Source of the DNA: Lewinellaceae bacterium | GTDB lineage: Bacteria > Bacteroidota > Bacteroidia > Chitinophagales > Saprospiraceae | Assembly (NCBI GenBank): GCA_020636435.1 | Contig: JACJXX010000001.1 | Location: 2,745,001-2,809,000 of the forward strand | Direction of reading: 5' to 3' | Length of the DNA stretch: 64,000 nt | In this document: positions 45,401 through 54,093 of the stretch, in pieces | Layout: the number at the start of each line of letters is the position of its first letter | Position numbering within the stretch: position 1 is the first letter of the stretch | Position numbers and translations under genes: made by a program | The notes under the pieces: generated by a model | What the model was told of the DNA's origin: nothing | Database searches by the model: none | The model's input: only the letters and a program-made list of their open reading frames with translations

Positions 45401-46311
45401 ATCGTAAAAGGTTTCAGGCTTTTTTGCAGGTTGTCGGCGAGCAGCGGGCGGGCGTTATCCAGCAGAATGCCCGGGCTGCGGATGGCCAGCCGGACGTAGT
45501 TGGTGTCCCCGGCTTCGAACGCCCCTTCCAGGTGCAGGGTGTCTTTTCCAAAAACAGCAAAAGAAGGCAGCAGGCGAATGCCGCCCCGGGGGCCGCCCCA
45601 TTCGACATGGAGCGCCAGCCGGCTTTCCTGTTCGCGAAAATAAGGGCCGTTTTCCAGCTTGAAATGGAGGCCGTGAAAGAACCATTTACCGCGTAAAAAC
45701 AAGCGGCGGCCATTGTCGGAGGGAGAAAAGCCAATGTCAGACTGCCGCACTTCAATACGAAAGTGTTTGCCCTTGGGAACATCCTGAAAATCGAAAAACA
45801 AGCCGTTGACCTTCACCTTATCAATAGAAAAGGAGGCGCTGGCGCCGGGCAGCCCCCGGAGGAAAGCGATGGAATCTTTTTCCAAAAAAGAAGCATTGAA
45901 ATAGCCATCCGGTGAACGGTACAGCTGTATGCGGGCGCTGTCGATTGCGATAGACCGCAACTCGAATTCCCGGCGCAGCAACTTCCAGGGGCGGAAAACG
46001 GCGCTCACCTTCTTGATGCGCAACAGCTCCCGTCCGTGATCATCAAAACAGGGGTCGCGCATCGCCACATCCTCCAGCGACAGCGACAGGAAGGGGAAGT
46101 GGTCGAAATACTGGAAGCTGTAATGAGCAAAGGTGGCATCCGCTCCCAGGTTTTCCCGAAACACCTCCTCGACGATGGCCGGCACCCGCTCCTGGTCGGA
46201 AACGGCGATGTAATAAACAAGGCCGGTCAGGAACACCAATACCGCAAACAGCCCCCCTGCTGCCAAAAGCAGATAGTGGAAGAAAGAGCGGAGTTTGGTG
46301 GGTAGGGGCAT
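42442..46311 (-). CDS. AsmA-like outer-membrane biogenesis protein
   Basis: A 1289-residue protein from 46311 with one N-terminal membrane helix (YLLLAAGGLFAVLVFLTGLVYYI) and a very long beta-rich periplasmic part. It contains repeated units such as SFSFDKQNLSLHNLQLRIGE, YFPRGYEFRDFAGAFHFDAN and YKPRGYRFREVNTHFAFDED, and ends in an AsmA C-terminal pattern (GEFGVKVEDGALINLPALDSL). AsmA/TamB-like proteins form hydrophobic grooves that carry phospholipids to the outer membrane. The three to four internal homologous repeats fit that. It stands alone on the minus strand. Confidence 0.85.
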   Translation of the reverse strand: MPLPTKLRSFFHYLLLAAGGLFAVLVFLTGLVYYIAVSDQERVPAIVEEVFRENLGADATFAHYSFQYFDHFPFLSLSLEDVAMRDPCFDDHGRELLRIKKVSAVFRPWKLLRREFELRSIAIDSARIQLYRSPDGYFNASFLEKDSIAFLRGLPGASASFSIDKVKVNGLFFDFQDVPKGKHFRIEVRQSDIGFSPSDNGRRLFLRGKWFFHGLHFKLENGPYFREQESRLALHVEWGGPRGGIRLLPSFAVFGKDTLHLEGAFEAGDTNYVRLAIRSPGILLDNARPLLADNLQKSLKPFTIGQPVPVAVNIEGPLLPGQSQPMEVDFQIENDVLATKTLRLTAATLRGRYVNNCDPSGTITSHSDCLDIELLAAKLFDTVDVRATYHAEDMKAPKTEVKATLEAALADINGLLPPGQFRFRSGEGTVALIFSGRMDNPLATPAEQADIALSGEGRISQAALDYLPTGMSLNDINADFSFDKQNLSLHNLQLRIGENPYQLRGSIYGLMASLMGEKEKLFARLDVHTPHLDFGSFLSPGQEEAPGNARKGSAGKGLMSRLDAQFRVAADEVSYRKLEAADVGFAGRWLSACTAGEGPCLLIDSLSATIFDNIPVHASFQLDELDDPRMNMNLRLAMPLADLNQMLPPDKLRLNSGDLELKLRYRGRLDAYATLDVSALKGELRGEASIAGGAADYFPRGYEFRDFAGAFHFDANDLIIDSLGFVLNGNQASARGTVQGLLPFVFSPDKKIRAALSLATPELDLNRFPGGVQRAAAGDKPPARPTRITRVLEAALGAVEGELSVTAGKLYYHTLSLGEVAFQGRLSQACEGQEAANGCATVEKLSAKIFGTAPFQATLKATNFQDPFFVADVQVDMPLAELNRMFAPGQFRFDGGAVSVGFHYEGRPNGHFDVENALLKARLKGEGHITEGAFDYKPRGYRFREVNTHFAFDEDGLFIKDVQLLLNDNKMQGSGKFNGFLPFLFLPGRELEASLEVSAGAFDFGNFKAPQKFLQPSGGRPQDSTAVTRLVNAGLESINAHLHLSIDSVKYRNFRAAKVKGELTVKPGMWRFEDTEMALCDGTFRLSGQVGGLEKNKPDIDVQVQFRNTDIRKVFLAFDNFGQEGLTAQNIEGQLNADIRFSARANANYDLLPASMKGEFGVKVEDGALINLPALDSLQGFLLRSRGLSNIQFATLENAFELQGQDLLIDHFFVASTALSFGVEGRYALGKGTDTDLLFEVPVANLFWQGKEVDALEKLHQRKRGLSILLRATEKEEGGLNFKWVLSKH

Positions 46312-46584
46312 GGTGGTTGATTGAGTGAGGCCAGGCGCGGCCATCCAGTAATAAATCGGCTAAATGCTCAATGTTTAAGCACTACTATAGAACGTACAGG
46401 AGCAAGGGTTTGCTCAAATTGGAGAATAGATTTAACGTTTGCCGCTGCCGCAAGATAAGGAAAACGTGGATGAGTACATCCGCATCGGGCATTACTGCCC
46501 CTGGAGTTCATTTGTGAAGCGGGAGGTAGAAGAGCCGTTCTGAAGGTAAGGTATGAAATGAACAAAACGCTTATCTTTGTGCCT

Positions 46585-48123
46585 ATGAAGTATCCAGTCG
46601 GCATACAGGATTTTTGGAAAATCCGAAAGGAAGGTTACACCTATGTGGATAAAACGCAGTATCTCCACCGGATCGTGACAAGAGGAGATTATTTCTTCCT
46701 TTCCCGACCCCGCCGCTTTGGGAAGTCGCTGTTGCTGTCTACTCTCAAAGAATTGTATGCCGGCCAGCAGGAATTGTTCAAAGGGCTCTGGATAGAAAAA
46801 CATTGGAACTGGGAACAATCCAATCCCGTGATCTGGCTTCGTTTTTCTCAGATAGATTACCAGAATAAAGGGCTGTACGAAGGGCTTTCGGAGGAAGTTG
46901 AAAAAATAGCTGGGCAACTCAACCTGCGACTAAAGACCCGCACCGTCAAAGACCGGTTCAGAGAACTGGTTGAAACGGCAAAAGAACAATATCAACGCAA
47001 AGTGGTGCTGCTCATCGACGAATACGACAAACCCATCATCGACTACATGGATGATGTAGAACAGGCGGAGGCTAATCGGGAAGTTCTGAAAAATTTCTAT
47101 TCTATACTCAAAGACAGCGACCCTAACCTGGAACTGGTATTCATCACCGGCGTTTCTGCTTTTTCTAAAGTCAGCATCTTTTCCGACCTGAATAACCTGA
47201 AGAACCTCAGCCTGCACCGGGACGCCGCCATACTGCTCGGCATTACATCCGAAGAGGTGGAACGTTACTTCATGCCAAGCCTTAGGGAATTAGCCGATGA
47301 GAAAGGCCTGGATGTGGAGATGCTCTACGAGGAAGTCAAACGCTGGTACAACGGCTACTCCTGGGACGGCATACAAAAGGTCTACAACCCCTTTTCCCTG
47401 CTCAGTTTTCTGGATAGCGGCGCTTTCTACAACTTCTGGTTTGAAACAGGTACTCCCACTTTCCTGGTCAAAGAAATGAAAAAGCGGCACTATTACGATG
47501 TACAAAAAATACGTGTATCGCAGAGTAAGCTTTCCGCTTTTGATTTCACCCGCCTGGACCCCATCACCGTGTTATTCCAAACGGGTTACCTGACCATCAC
47601 AGCGTACATGCCGGAAGATTATCTCTTCACCCTAGATTATCCCAACCTGGAAGTACAAAGCTCCCTGGAGCAAAACTTGCTGCGGGATTACCTGGAATAT
47701 CCCACCGAAGACCCGCTGGCCAGGGTGGCCTCAATCCGCAACGCACTGCGCAAAGGTGATTTGGAGGAAACAATCTCCATCATCAATTCCGTCTTCGCCT
47801 CTATTCCTTATGATTTGTGGCAGAAAGAAAACGAACACTTCTACCACGCGCTGGTCCATCTTACTTTTTCCCTCCTCGGTATTTACGTTCAATCAGAAGC
47901 ACACACCGCAAAAGGCCGCTGCGATGCCCTGGTGCACACCGAAAACTACATCTACGCCTTCGAATTTAAGCTTGACAAGAGTGCGGAGGAAGCACTGAAG
48001 CAGATAAGGGAACGAGGTTATCTTACGCCCTTCGCGGATGCTCCACAGGAAAAGCTTGCGGTAGGCGTCAATTTCTCAACGGCAGATAAGCAAGTGGAGG
48101 GTTATTTGGCAGAGCGGTATTGA
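46585..48123 (+). CDS. AAA-ATPase-like protein with PD-(D/E)XK nuclease domain (DUF1703)
   Basis: A 512-residue protein. The N-terminus MKYPVGIQDFWKIRKEGYTYVDKT is the usual start of this family (split here as MKYPVGIQDF and YTYVDKTQYL), which favours the ATG at 46585 over 46558. The P-loop is RPRRFGKSLLLSTL and Walker B is VVLLIDEYDKP. The C-terminal part holds GRCDALVHTENYIYAFEFKL, the D...E-x-K of a PD-(D/E)XK nuclease. A -7-like box TATCTTTG lies at about 46570-46577, close to the start. The family is abundant and of unknown role in Bacteroidota, possibly mobile or defence-related. Confidence 0.9.
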   Translation: MKYPVGIQDFWKIRKEGYTYVDKTQYLHRIVTRGDYFFLSRPRRFGKSLLLSTLKELYAGQQELFKGLWIEKHWNWEQSNPVIWLRFSQIDYQNKGLYEGLSEEVEKIAGQLNLRLKTRTVKDRFRELVETAKEQYQRKVVLLIDEYDKPIIDYMDDVEQAEANREVLKNFYSILKDSDPNLELVFITGVSAFSKVSIFSDLNNLKNLSLHRDAAILLGITSEEVERYFMPSLRELADEKGLDVEMLYEEVKRWYNGYSWDGIQKVYNPFSLLSFLDSGAFYNFWFETGTPTFLVKEMKKRHYYDVQKIRVSQSKLSAFDFTRLDPITVLFQTGYLTITAYMPEDYLFTLDYPNLEVQSSLEQNLLRDYLEYPTEDPLARVASIRNALRKGDLEETISIINSVFASIPYDLWQKENEHFYHALVHLTFSLLGIYVQSEAHTAKGRCDALVHTENYIYAFEFKLDKSAEEALKQIRERGYLTPFADAPQEKLAVGVNFSTADKQVEGYLAERY

Positions 48124-48164
48124 GCAATACAAACCTTGCTTTTGGATGAGGCTTAATAGCAGAC

Positions 48165-48256
48165 AAGATTAACAGGATGGACAGGATTAACAGGGCATTT
48201 CTTGGTTAGGCTAAATCCGTCCTGGCCATCCTGTACATCCTGTACATCCTGTCTTG
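48165..48256. repeat. ACAGGAT-type intergenic repeat
   Basis: GATTAACAGGATGGACAGGATTAACAGG on one side and CATCCTGTACATCCTGTACATCCTGTC on the other (shown only as motifs ACAGGAT and ATCCTGT) form an inverted pair in the short space between two convergent genes. It may serve as a bidirectional terminator. Confidence 0.5.
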
Positions 48257-48260
48257 GAAA

Positions 48261-50444
48261 TCACTTCACAGTTATGTTCATTTTTTGGGTTATCTTATCA
48301 GAAGCCGTTCCCACATAAACAATATATGTCCCCTTCTCCAGGTTCCATCCGGAAATGGATTCATCGTAGAAGGCCAGCCCGTTCACCTCGATGGGGATTT
48401 CCACAAGGGCATCCTCCCCTTTTTTTAGGTGGACTTTTTGGAAGCCCTTCAGCTCCTTCACCGCCCTTTCTACTTTCGACCCGGGCTTCCCGATGTATCC
48501 CTGCACCACCTCCGCCCCATCGGCATCGCCGGTATTGGTTACCGTGCACGATACGGTGATTGCCTCCCCGGCGGCATAAGACTGCTTGCCGGTTTTGGCG
48601 CCCGACAGTTCAAAACTGGTGTACGACAGCCCGTGCCCGAAAGCAAACAAGGGCTTGATTTCTTTGGTATCATGCCAGCGGTATCCCACCAAAATGTCTT
48701 CCTTGTAATACTGGTTGATGCTATCTCCCGGATAAGACAATTCTCCGAAGTGATGGGCGGCGTTATCGCTGAGTTTAACCGGGAAAGTAAAAGGCAGTTT
48801 CCCGGAAGGGTTGACGTCTCCGCTGATCACATCCGCCAGGGCATGGCCGGCCTCGCTGCCCAGGTACCAGGCCTGCATCAGGCCTTTTACCTCCGGCAGC
48901 CAGGGCATGGCCACCGCATTGCCGCTGATCAGCACTACGCCTATATTCTTATTGGCTTGAATGAGCTGGCCGAGCAGCTCGTCCTGGCCAAAGGGCAGCC
49001 CGAATTGCAGGCGGTCGCCCCCTTCGCAATCCTGGTGGTGGTTTTTATTCAAACCGCCGAAAAACAGCACCACATCGGCTTGAGCCGCCGCTGCTACTGC
49101 CGCGTTGCGCAGGGAATCGGCATCGAGCCGCGAGGGGATCACCCGCCCGTACTGGGGCGGCCCGGAGGCGTAGCCCATGGAATGGATAATTTTGGCGTTC
49201 TTAAACCGCTCCTGTATTCCTCTCAACGGAGACACCTCATCCCTGGGTTTCAACTCCGAGGAGCCGCCGCCGGCCGTCATGAGGCGGGTGGCGTTTTCAC
49301 CGATGACGGCAATGGTTATCTTCCGGCCAGGATCGATGGGGAAAAATTGATCGTCATTTTTCAACAGCACGATGCCTTCGCCGGCAATAGCGCGGGCTAC
49401 CTGCAAGTGTTCCTCGTTGTTCATTCTGCCCATCGGGCGGTGGGGATTCATATTGGTGCGCAACATCAGCCGCAGGATGCGGCGTACTTTATCGTCCACC
49501 ACCGATTCTTCTATTTCTCCGCTTTTGAGCAGGTTGAGAAAGGGGCGGGCGAGGTAATAATTATCATAAGCATTCCGGGTGGAAGTGGTCAACCCGTCCG
49601 TTCCGGTCCCCATCTCAATATCGAGGCCGTACAAGGCCGCCTCGCGGGTGTCGTGGGCGCCGCCCCAGTCTGTCACCACTACTCCGTCGAAGCCCCAGTC
49701 TCGTTTCAGAATTTGGTTCAGGAGCAGCTCATGGTGGCAGCAATGCTGCCCCCGGAACTGGTTGTAGGCCCCCATGATCGCCCAGGCGCCGCCTTCCTGC
49801 ACGGCCGCTTTGAAGGCAGGCAGGTAAATCTCATATAAGGCCCGATCGCTCACTTCCACGTTGATGTGGCCGCGCCAGAGTTCCTGGTTGTTCAGGGCAT
49901 AATGCTTCAGGCAGGCTGCTACCCCGTTTTGTTGGACGCCCTTGATGTAGGGCACGACCAGGACGGAAGCCAGATACGGGTCTTCCCCCATGTATTCAAA
50001 ATTGCGGCCGTTGAGGGGCGTGCGGTAAATGTTCACGCCCGGCCCCAGCAAAATGTCCTTTTTGCGGTAGCGGGCCTCCTCCCCTACCGCCACGCCGTAT
50101 TGATGGGAAAGTTCCGGGTTGAAGGTGGCCGCCAGGCAGGTCAGCGCCGGAAAAGCAGTGATCGAATCGTTGGTCCAGCCGGCGTAGCCCCAGTTGTCCC
50201 AGTTGATCTCCGCCCTGACGCCGTGCGGCCCGTCCGACATCCAGATTTCCGGGATGCCCAGGCGGGGCACGCCCCGTGTACTGAATTTCGATTGGGCGTG
50301 GCACATCGCTACTTTTTCTTCCAGGGTGAGGAGGGAGAGGATGCTATCGATTTCGGCGTCCATTTCTTTTTGCGAATGCTGGGCTTGTACCGCCTTGCCA
50401 ATAAAGGCCAGCATCAAAAATACAGCCAGAGATATCTTTCTCAT
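48261..50444 (-). CDS. Glycoside hydrolase family 3 beta-glucosidase
   Basis: A 727-residue exported enzyme (signal LAVFLMLAFIGKAVQA). The N-terminal GH3 barrel has GVPRLGIPEIWMSDGPHGVR, KDILLGPGVNIYRTPLNGRNFEYMGEDP (motifs split) and CLKHYALNNQE; the nucleophile aspartate lies in GVVVTDWGGAHD. The second alpha/beta domain includes IGENATRLMTAGGGSSE, and a fibronectin-III-like domain ends the protein (VTNTGDADGAEVVQGYI). It should cleave beta-linked glucose from oligosaccharides in the periplasm. It is not beside a SusC/SusD pair, so it is not a standard PUL member. Confidence 0.93.
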   Translation of the reverse strand: MRKISLAVFLMLAFIGKAVQAQHSQKEMDAEIDSILSLLTLEEKVAMCHAQSKFSTRGVPRLGIPEIWMSDGPHGVRAEINWDNWGYAGWTNDSITAFPALTCLAATFNPELSHQYGVAVGEEARYRKKDILLGPGVNIYRTPLNGRNFEYMGEDPYLASVLVVPYIKGVQQNGVAACLKHYALNNQELWRGHINVEVSDRALYEIYLPAFKAAVQEGGAWAIMGAYNQFRGQHCCHHELLLNQILKRDWGFDGVVVTDWGGAHDTREAALYGLDIEMGTGTDGLTTSTRNAYDNYYLARPFLNLLKSGEIEESVVDDKVRRILRLMLRTNMNPHRPMGRMNNEEHLQVARAIAGEGIVLLKNDDQFFPIDPGRKITIAVIGENATRLMTAGGGSSELKPRDEVSPLRGIQERFKNAKIIHSMGYASGPPQYGRVIPSRLDADSLRNAAVAAAAQADVVLFFGGLNKNHHQDCEGGDRLQFGLPFGQDELLGQLIQANKNIGVVLISGNAVAMPWLPEVKGLMQAWYLGSEAGHALADVISGDVNPSGKLPFTFPVKLSDNAAHHFGELSYPGDSINQYYKEDILVGYRWHDTKEIKPLFAFGHGLSYTSFELSGAKTGKQSYAAGEAITVSCTVTNTGDADGAEVVQGYIGKPGSKVERAVKELKGFQKVHLKKGEDALVEIPIEVNGLAFYDESISGWNLEKGTYIVYVGTASDKITQKMNITVK

Positions 50445-51086
50445 TCCGATTATTTTTTCCGAGTGAAGCTACCAAAATTTTCTCAACCGTAAAATTCCCG
50501 AGCGGGATTACTATTCATCAGGATAACTATGTTAAAATGGGGCCTTTATAGGCTTCCCCGCTGAAGGAACTCCCCCAACCCCCATGCGCATCAGGTTAAT
50601 ATGTTAAAATCTTGCATGAGCTGGCTTCTTGGCTTTAGGAACTCCCCCAAACCCCCTCTTAGGACTTGAGCCGTACATGCGAAAGAGGGGGCTTTGCCCG
50701 ACGGGGCTTCCAGCGCAGGGCTGCCCGGAAGGCTCTGCACTGCCCCCCTCGCTTCTCGCTGCTCCTGTGCAGCTCAAGAGAGGGGGAGGCCGATCTCGAT
50801 CGGCCGGGGGTGAGTTCATTGGGGCAGAGAGGGCCGGCCGGACAGATACAGGAATCATCCCGACATATATGTTAAACACCAAACCTGATGCGTATGCCTC
50901 AACCCCTCTTATTTCCAAAGCGGTTCAGCCAGAAGAGGGGCTTTCCCAGGTTGTTGCCGAAGCAGAGGACAAGCCCCTTTTTTTATCTTAAATTTACATC
51001 ATTGAGAACTTCCTTGTGGTGAAAGACATTTACCATGAAAAGGTTAAAACCCTCTCTTTCGATCCTCTCAACAAAAAAATCTTATT
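50445..51086. other. Gene-free stretch with direct and inverted repeats
   Basis: No gene is supported. GGAACTCCCCCAA occurs twice (about 50568 and 50638). CCCCCTCTT (about 50653) pairs with AAGAGGGGG (about 50690), and CAACCCCTCTT (about 50900) pairs with AGAAGAGGGGCTTT. AGCCCCTTTTTTTATC near 50975 has the look of a terminator. Confidence 0.4.
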
Positions 51087-51428
51087 ATGGGAAAAATGAA
51101 AATATATGAGGATGCTATTATAGCCTTTTTAAAAGAATATGCCGCAGTTTATCTGCAAGACAAAGAAGACCCCTTGCGCACTGAATTGGTAGCAGACAGT
51201 GAAAACCACCACTATCAACTGATCCGGGTAGGTTGGAAAAACCGGAAATATTTCCACTACTGCCTGTTCCATTTTGACATCATTGAAGGCAAAGTTTGGG
51301 TACAGGCCAACAACACGGAAGAAATGGTAGGCGATGAACTGATAAAGCGCGGAATACCCCGAGAGGAGATCATTCTTGGCTTTCAACCGCAGTATGCCAG
51401 AAAGCACAGTGGGTTTGGAGTGGCGTAG
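51087..51428 (+). CDS. XisI family protein (orphan)
   Basis: A 113-residue protein of the XisI family, known in cyanobacteria as a factor controlling excision of the fdxN element together with XisH. Family motifs are YEDAIIAFLKEYA, LVADSENHHYQLIRVGW, VHFDIIEGKVWVQANNTEE (here FHFDIIEGKVWVQANNTEE) and IPREEIILGFQPQYARK. The length is normal. No XisH gene is next to it, which is unusual because the two are generally paired. It sits between two repeat-rich stretches. Confidence 0.9.
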   Translation: MGKMKIYEDAIIAFLKEYAAVYLQDKEDPLRTELVADSENHHYQLIRVGWKNRKYFHYCLFHFDIIEGKVWVQANNTEEMVGDELIKRGIPREEIILGFQPQYARKHSGFGVA

Positions 51429-51482
51429 AAGGCTACTGGAAAAATATTGTCAGTTTCTTAATTCTACTTTGTTAACTTAACA

Positions 51483-51595
51483 GGAGCGCGGACCTCCAGG
51501 TCCGCGAAGGCTGCCTCGGGCAGCCTTTAAAAAGGCAATACCGCACTAAAAACCTGCTCCAAGCAGGTTTTCGCGGACCTGGAGGTCCGCGCTCC
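51483..51595. repeat. Palindromic repeat pair with GCGGACCT/AGGTCCGC cores
   Basis: GCGGACCTCCAGGTCCGC (51488-51505) and GCGGACCTGGAGGTCCGC (51573-51590) form the arms of a 113-bp inverted repeat, extended to 24 bp on each side (GGAGCGCG... / ...CGCGCTCC). A hairpin CCTGCTCCAAGCAGG lies between. The same palindrome occurs at 4908-4925. Confidence 0.8.
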
Positions 51596-51655
51596 ATGGT
51601 CTCCGGCCATGCTATTTTAACTTAATAAAGTAGTATTAAGCCCCTATTTTATGTG

Positions 51656-51730
51656 AGCTGACAACTTCGAGTTGTCTGCTCACTTCATCGGCCATAAGAA
51701 AAGTCAGCAGACAACTCGAAGTTGTCAGCT
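51656..51730. repeat. Perfect 25-bp inverted repeat, ACAACTTCGAGTTGT core
   Basis: The arms at 51656-51680 and 51706-51730 are exact reverse complements, separated by 25 bp. Each arm contains its own palindrome ACAACT-TCG-AGTTGT. The two could form one long or two short hairpins. No gene lies between 51429 and 51804. Confidence 0.85.
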
Positions 51731-51804
51731 GACAGCAGGCTGCCGGCAACACAAATACAGGCTAACTGAACACCCTCGGCCAAAGCAGGAATTGCTGAAC
51801 CGCT

Positions 51805-53766
51805 TTACTTCCCTCCCAACCGCCCTTTCAACCTCATCACCCGCCCATAAGCCTCTTCTATCCGCTCCGGTTTGATCTTTCCCTCCTCCACCGCCTTCAG
51901 CACAATCGCCTGAAACTGCTCCGGTATCTGCTCATCATACCCGAGGTTGTTGCCGAAGCAGAGCACGTCCACTCCCGCATTGATGCACAGCACAATGGCC
52001 TCCTCCGGGCTGTACTCGCTGGCGATGGCCTCCATCTGCATGTCGTCGGAGAAGATGACGCCGTCGTAGCCGATGCTGTCCCGCAGGATGCTGATGGCTT
52101 TAGCGGACAGGGTAGCCGGATACTTCTCGTCGATGTGTTGATTGAAAACGTGAGCAGTCATCACTGCACCCTGATAGCCCTGCCCAATGATGCGGCGGTA
52201 GGGTTCCAGTTCCACTTCGCTCCAGGTGTCGGTCACGTCGGTGAGGCCTTTATGGCTGTCGTTGCGGGCGCTGCCGTGACCGGGGAAGTGCTTCAGCACC
52301 GGGATCACGCCGTTGGCCAGGTGGGCTTCGGCCACCGCCTGCGCCTGTTGGGTAACGATTTCCGGGTCGGCGGAAAAACTCCGCTCCAGGCGGCCGATCA
52401 CGCCCGATTCGGTTTCGATGTTCAGGTCCACCACCGGAGCGAAGTTGAGGTTGATGCCCAGGCTGGCCATATTGCGGCTGTTGAGTTCGGCGTAGTAGCG
52501 GGTAGAGTCGAGGTTGTTGAGTTCGCCCAGGTGCAAGGCGGAAGGGATATCGGGGAAGCCATATTTCGGTTTCAGGCGCAGCACCCGGCCGCCTTCCTGG
52601 TCGATGGACACCAAAAGCGGGACGGCGGCGTGGGCCTGCAGGGAGTCGGTGAGGGACTTCACTTGCTCCGGCGATTCGATGTTGCGCTTGAACTCCTTGT
52701 TTTTCACATCGTAGTCGAACAGGATGACGCTGCCTATCCTGCCGGCTTTGATGTGGTGCACGATGGAGCTATTTTCGTCGGCGCTCATGCCGCGGAAGCC
52801 AAAGAGCAGCATCTGGCCGATCTTTTCTTTCAATCTTTTTGTCCGCCAGCGCTCTCCCAGTTCCCGCCAGGTGACGAGCCGGATGTTTTCCTCTTCCAGG
52901 ATCTTTTTGCATTTATCGCTGGTAAAAAAATCGAAATCCGCCTGGCGCCAGGCACTGCCCCAGCCGGGGTGATCAACCGACACGCCCTGGAATTCGAGGT
53001 TGTCGTAAGCACAGTGGATGATCAGGACAGAAACGCCTTCGGAAAGATCTTTCAATACTTTTTCGTAATAATTGGCCATCCCCTCCTCAAAGTTTTCCGG
53101 CCCGGCGGAGTAGATGTTGTCCACCAGCATGTCGTCCGCCCCGAGGTATGCTTTCAGGGGCGAGCCTTCCGCCAGCAAGCCGCGCGCATTGCTGAACATG
53201 GCTGGAATGCCGTATTCGCGGGCCAGCTTGAGGTATATCCCGAAATATTCAGGCCGCCCCCAGAAGAGGCAGCCCATGTGGCTGTCCAGATGGGTGGGCC
53301 GAATGCCAAAGCGGAGCGTTTGTTCGATCTGGGCGCGCAGCTCTTTCTCCACCTCTTCGGGGCTGGCGTTGGCGGCTACCGTTGCGCAGTCAGGATGCAG
53401 GAAGCCCAGATCGTTGACCAGGCCCGGCACTTCAGTTGCCGGCGCGACCGGCCCCCAGCGCAAGTGTTTCCATTCGTTGGTCAGCGTGAGGTGGATGCCC
53501 AGGTCGCGATTGGGGTTTTCCTTTGCCCAATCGGCCACTTCGGCCATCCAGGGGCAGGGCGGCATGATGCTCGCCGAACTGACGGAGCCCTCTGCCATGG
53601 CCCGGAAACTGGCGGCGTTTTCGGAATGAGCTACTCCCAGGTCGTCGGCGTGGACGATCAGGAGTTTGCTGCCGGGGGGGTAGCCGAGCTCTTCAGCTAG
53701 ATTGGATTGTGCGGATGCACAGATGCTAAAACAGAGAAATGCCAGGAAGTGGAATAACCGGTTCAT
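51805..53766 (-). CDS. ChbG/YdjC-type deacetylase fused to NagZ-type GH3 hydrolase
   Basis: A 653-residue exported protein (signal LFHFLAFLCFSICASAQ). Residues about 30-310 are a YdjC/ChbG carbohydrate deacetylase: LLIVHADDLGVAHSENAA with the metal-binding DD, GIHLTLTNEWKHLRW and THLDSHMGCLFW. Residues about 315-650 are a NagZ-type GH3 N-acetyl-beta-glucosaminidase: VSIDQEGGRVLRL, NLNFAPVVDLN, VLKHFPGHGSARNDSHKGL with the catalytic His, and nucleophile D in IFSDDMQMEAI. Together they could deacetylate and trim chito-oligosaccharides or muropeptides. The fusion is uncommon. It is divergent from the tRNA island. Confidence 0.88.
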   Translation of the reverse strand: MNRLFHFLAFLCFSICASAQSNLAEELGYPPGSKLLIVHADDLGVAHSENAASFRAMAEGSVSSASIMPPCPWMAEVADWAKENPNRDLGIHLTLTNEWKHLRWGPVAPATEVPGLVNDLGFLHPDCATVAANASPEEVEKELRAQIEQTLRFGIRPTHLDSHMGCLFWGRPEYFGIYLKLAREYGIPAMFSNARGLLAEGSPLKAYLGADDMLVDNIYSAGPENFEEGMANYYEKVLKDLSEGVSVLIIHCAYDNLEFQGVSVDHPGWGSAWRQADFDFFTSDKCKKILEEENIRLVTWRELGERWRTKRLKEKIGQMLLFGFRGMSADENSSIVHHIKAGRIGSVILFDYDVKNKEFKRNIESPEQVKSLTDSLQAHAAVPLLVSIDQEGGRVLRLKPKYGFPDIPSALHLGELNNLDSTRYYAELNSRNMASLGINLNFAPVVDLNIETESGVIGRLERSFSADPEIVTQQAQAVAEAHLANGVIPVLKHFPGHGSARNDSHKGLTDVTDTWSEVELEPYRRIIGQGYQGAVMTAHVFNQHIDEKYPATLSAKAISILRDSIGYDGVIFSDDMQMEAIASEYSPEEAIVLCINAGVDVLCFGNNLGYDEQIPEQFQAIVLKAVEEGKIKPERIEEAYGRVMRLKGRLGGK

Positions 53767-54009
53767 GCATGGTGGTTTTAAAAAGCCAGATAACCTTTCT
53801 CAACGAGGATAGCGTGCTTGTTTGGAGGTGAAGGTAGGGAATTTGGCAGTAATTTCCTGTGTTGAGCGCACATGTGCCGTCGCGAAACCATTAAAGAATT
53901 TCGGAAACTTTTTTCATTGCATATGTGCTTGAGAATTGGTAATATTGTGAAGGCATAAGGCAGGGGGCAGAAAATCAATCCTTCATTCCCTCATTCCTTA
54001 TCCCTACAA

Positions 54010-54082
54010 GCGGCAGTAGCTCAGTTGGTAGAGCATCAGCTTCCCAAGCTGAGGGTCGCGAGTTCGAGTCTCGTTTGCCGCT
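54010..54082 (+). tRNA. tRNA-Gly (CCC)
   Basis: A 73-nt cloverleaf: acceptor arm GCGGCAG/TTGCCGC, D-arm GCTCAGTTGGTAGAGC, anticodon arm TCAGC-TTCCCAA-GCTGA with anticodon CCC, T-arm GCGAG-TTCGAGT-CTCGT, and discriminator T. CCA is not encoded. Its 3' part is repeated at 56377-56411. Confidence 0.95.
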
Positions 54083-54083
54083 C
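54049..54083 (+). repeat. Attachment-site-like repeat inside tRNA-Gly 3' half (copy 1)
   Basis: CTGAGGGTCGCG-A-GTTCGAGTCTCG-TTTGCCGCTC is repeated at 56377-56411 with a single A/G difference in 35 bp. Repeats of a tRNA 3' end are the usual mark of integration. Confidence 0.85.
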
Positions 54084-54093
54084 CTGGAAATCA

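Noticed and set aside
50604..50991. Overlapping frames in the repeat-rich stretch
   Set aside because: Low complexity and palindromic, with no recognisable product on either strand.
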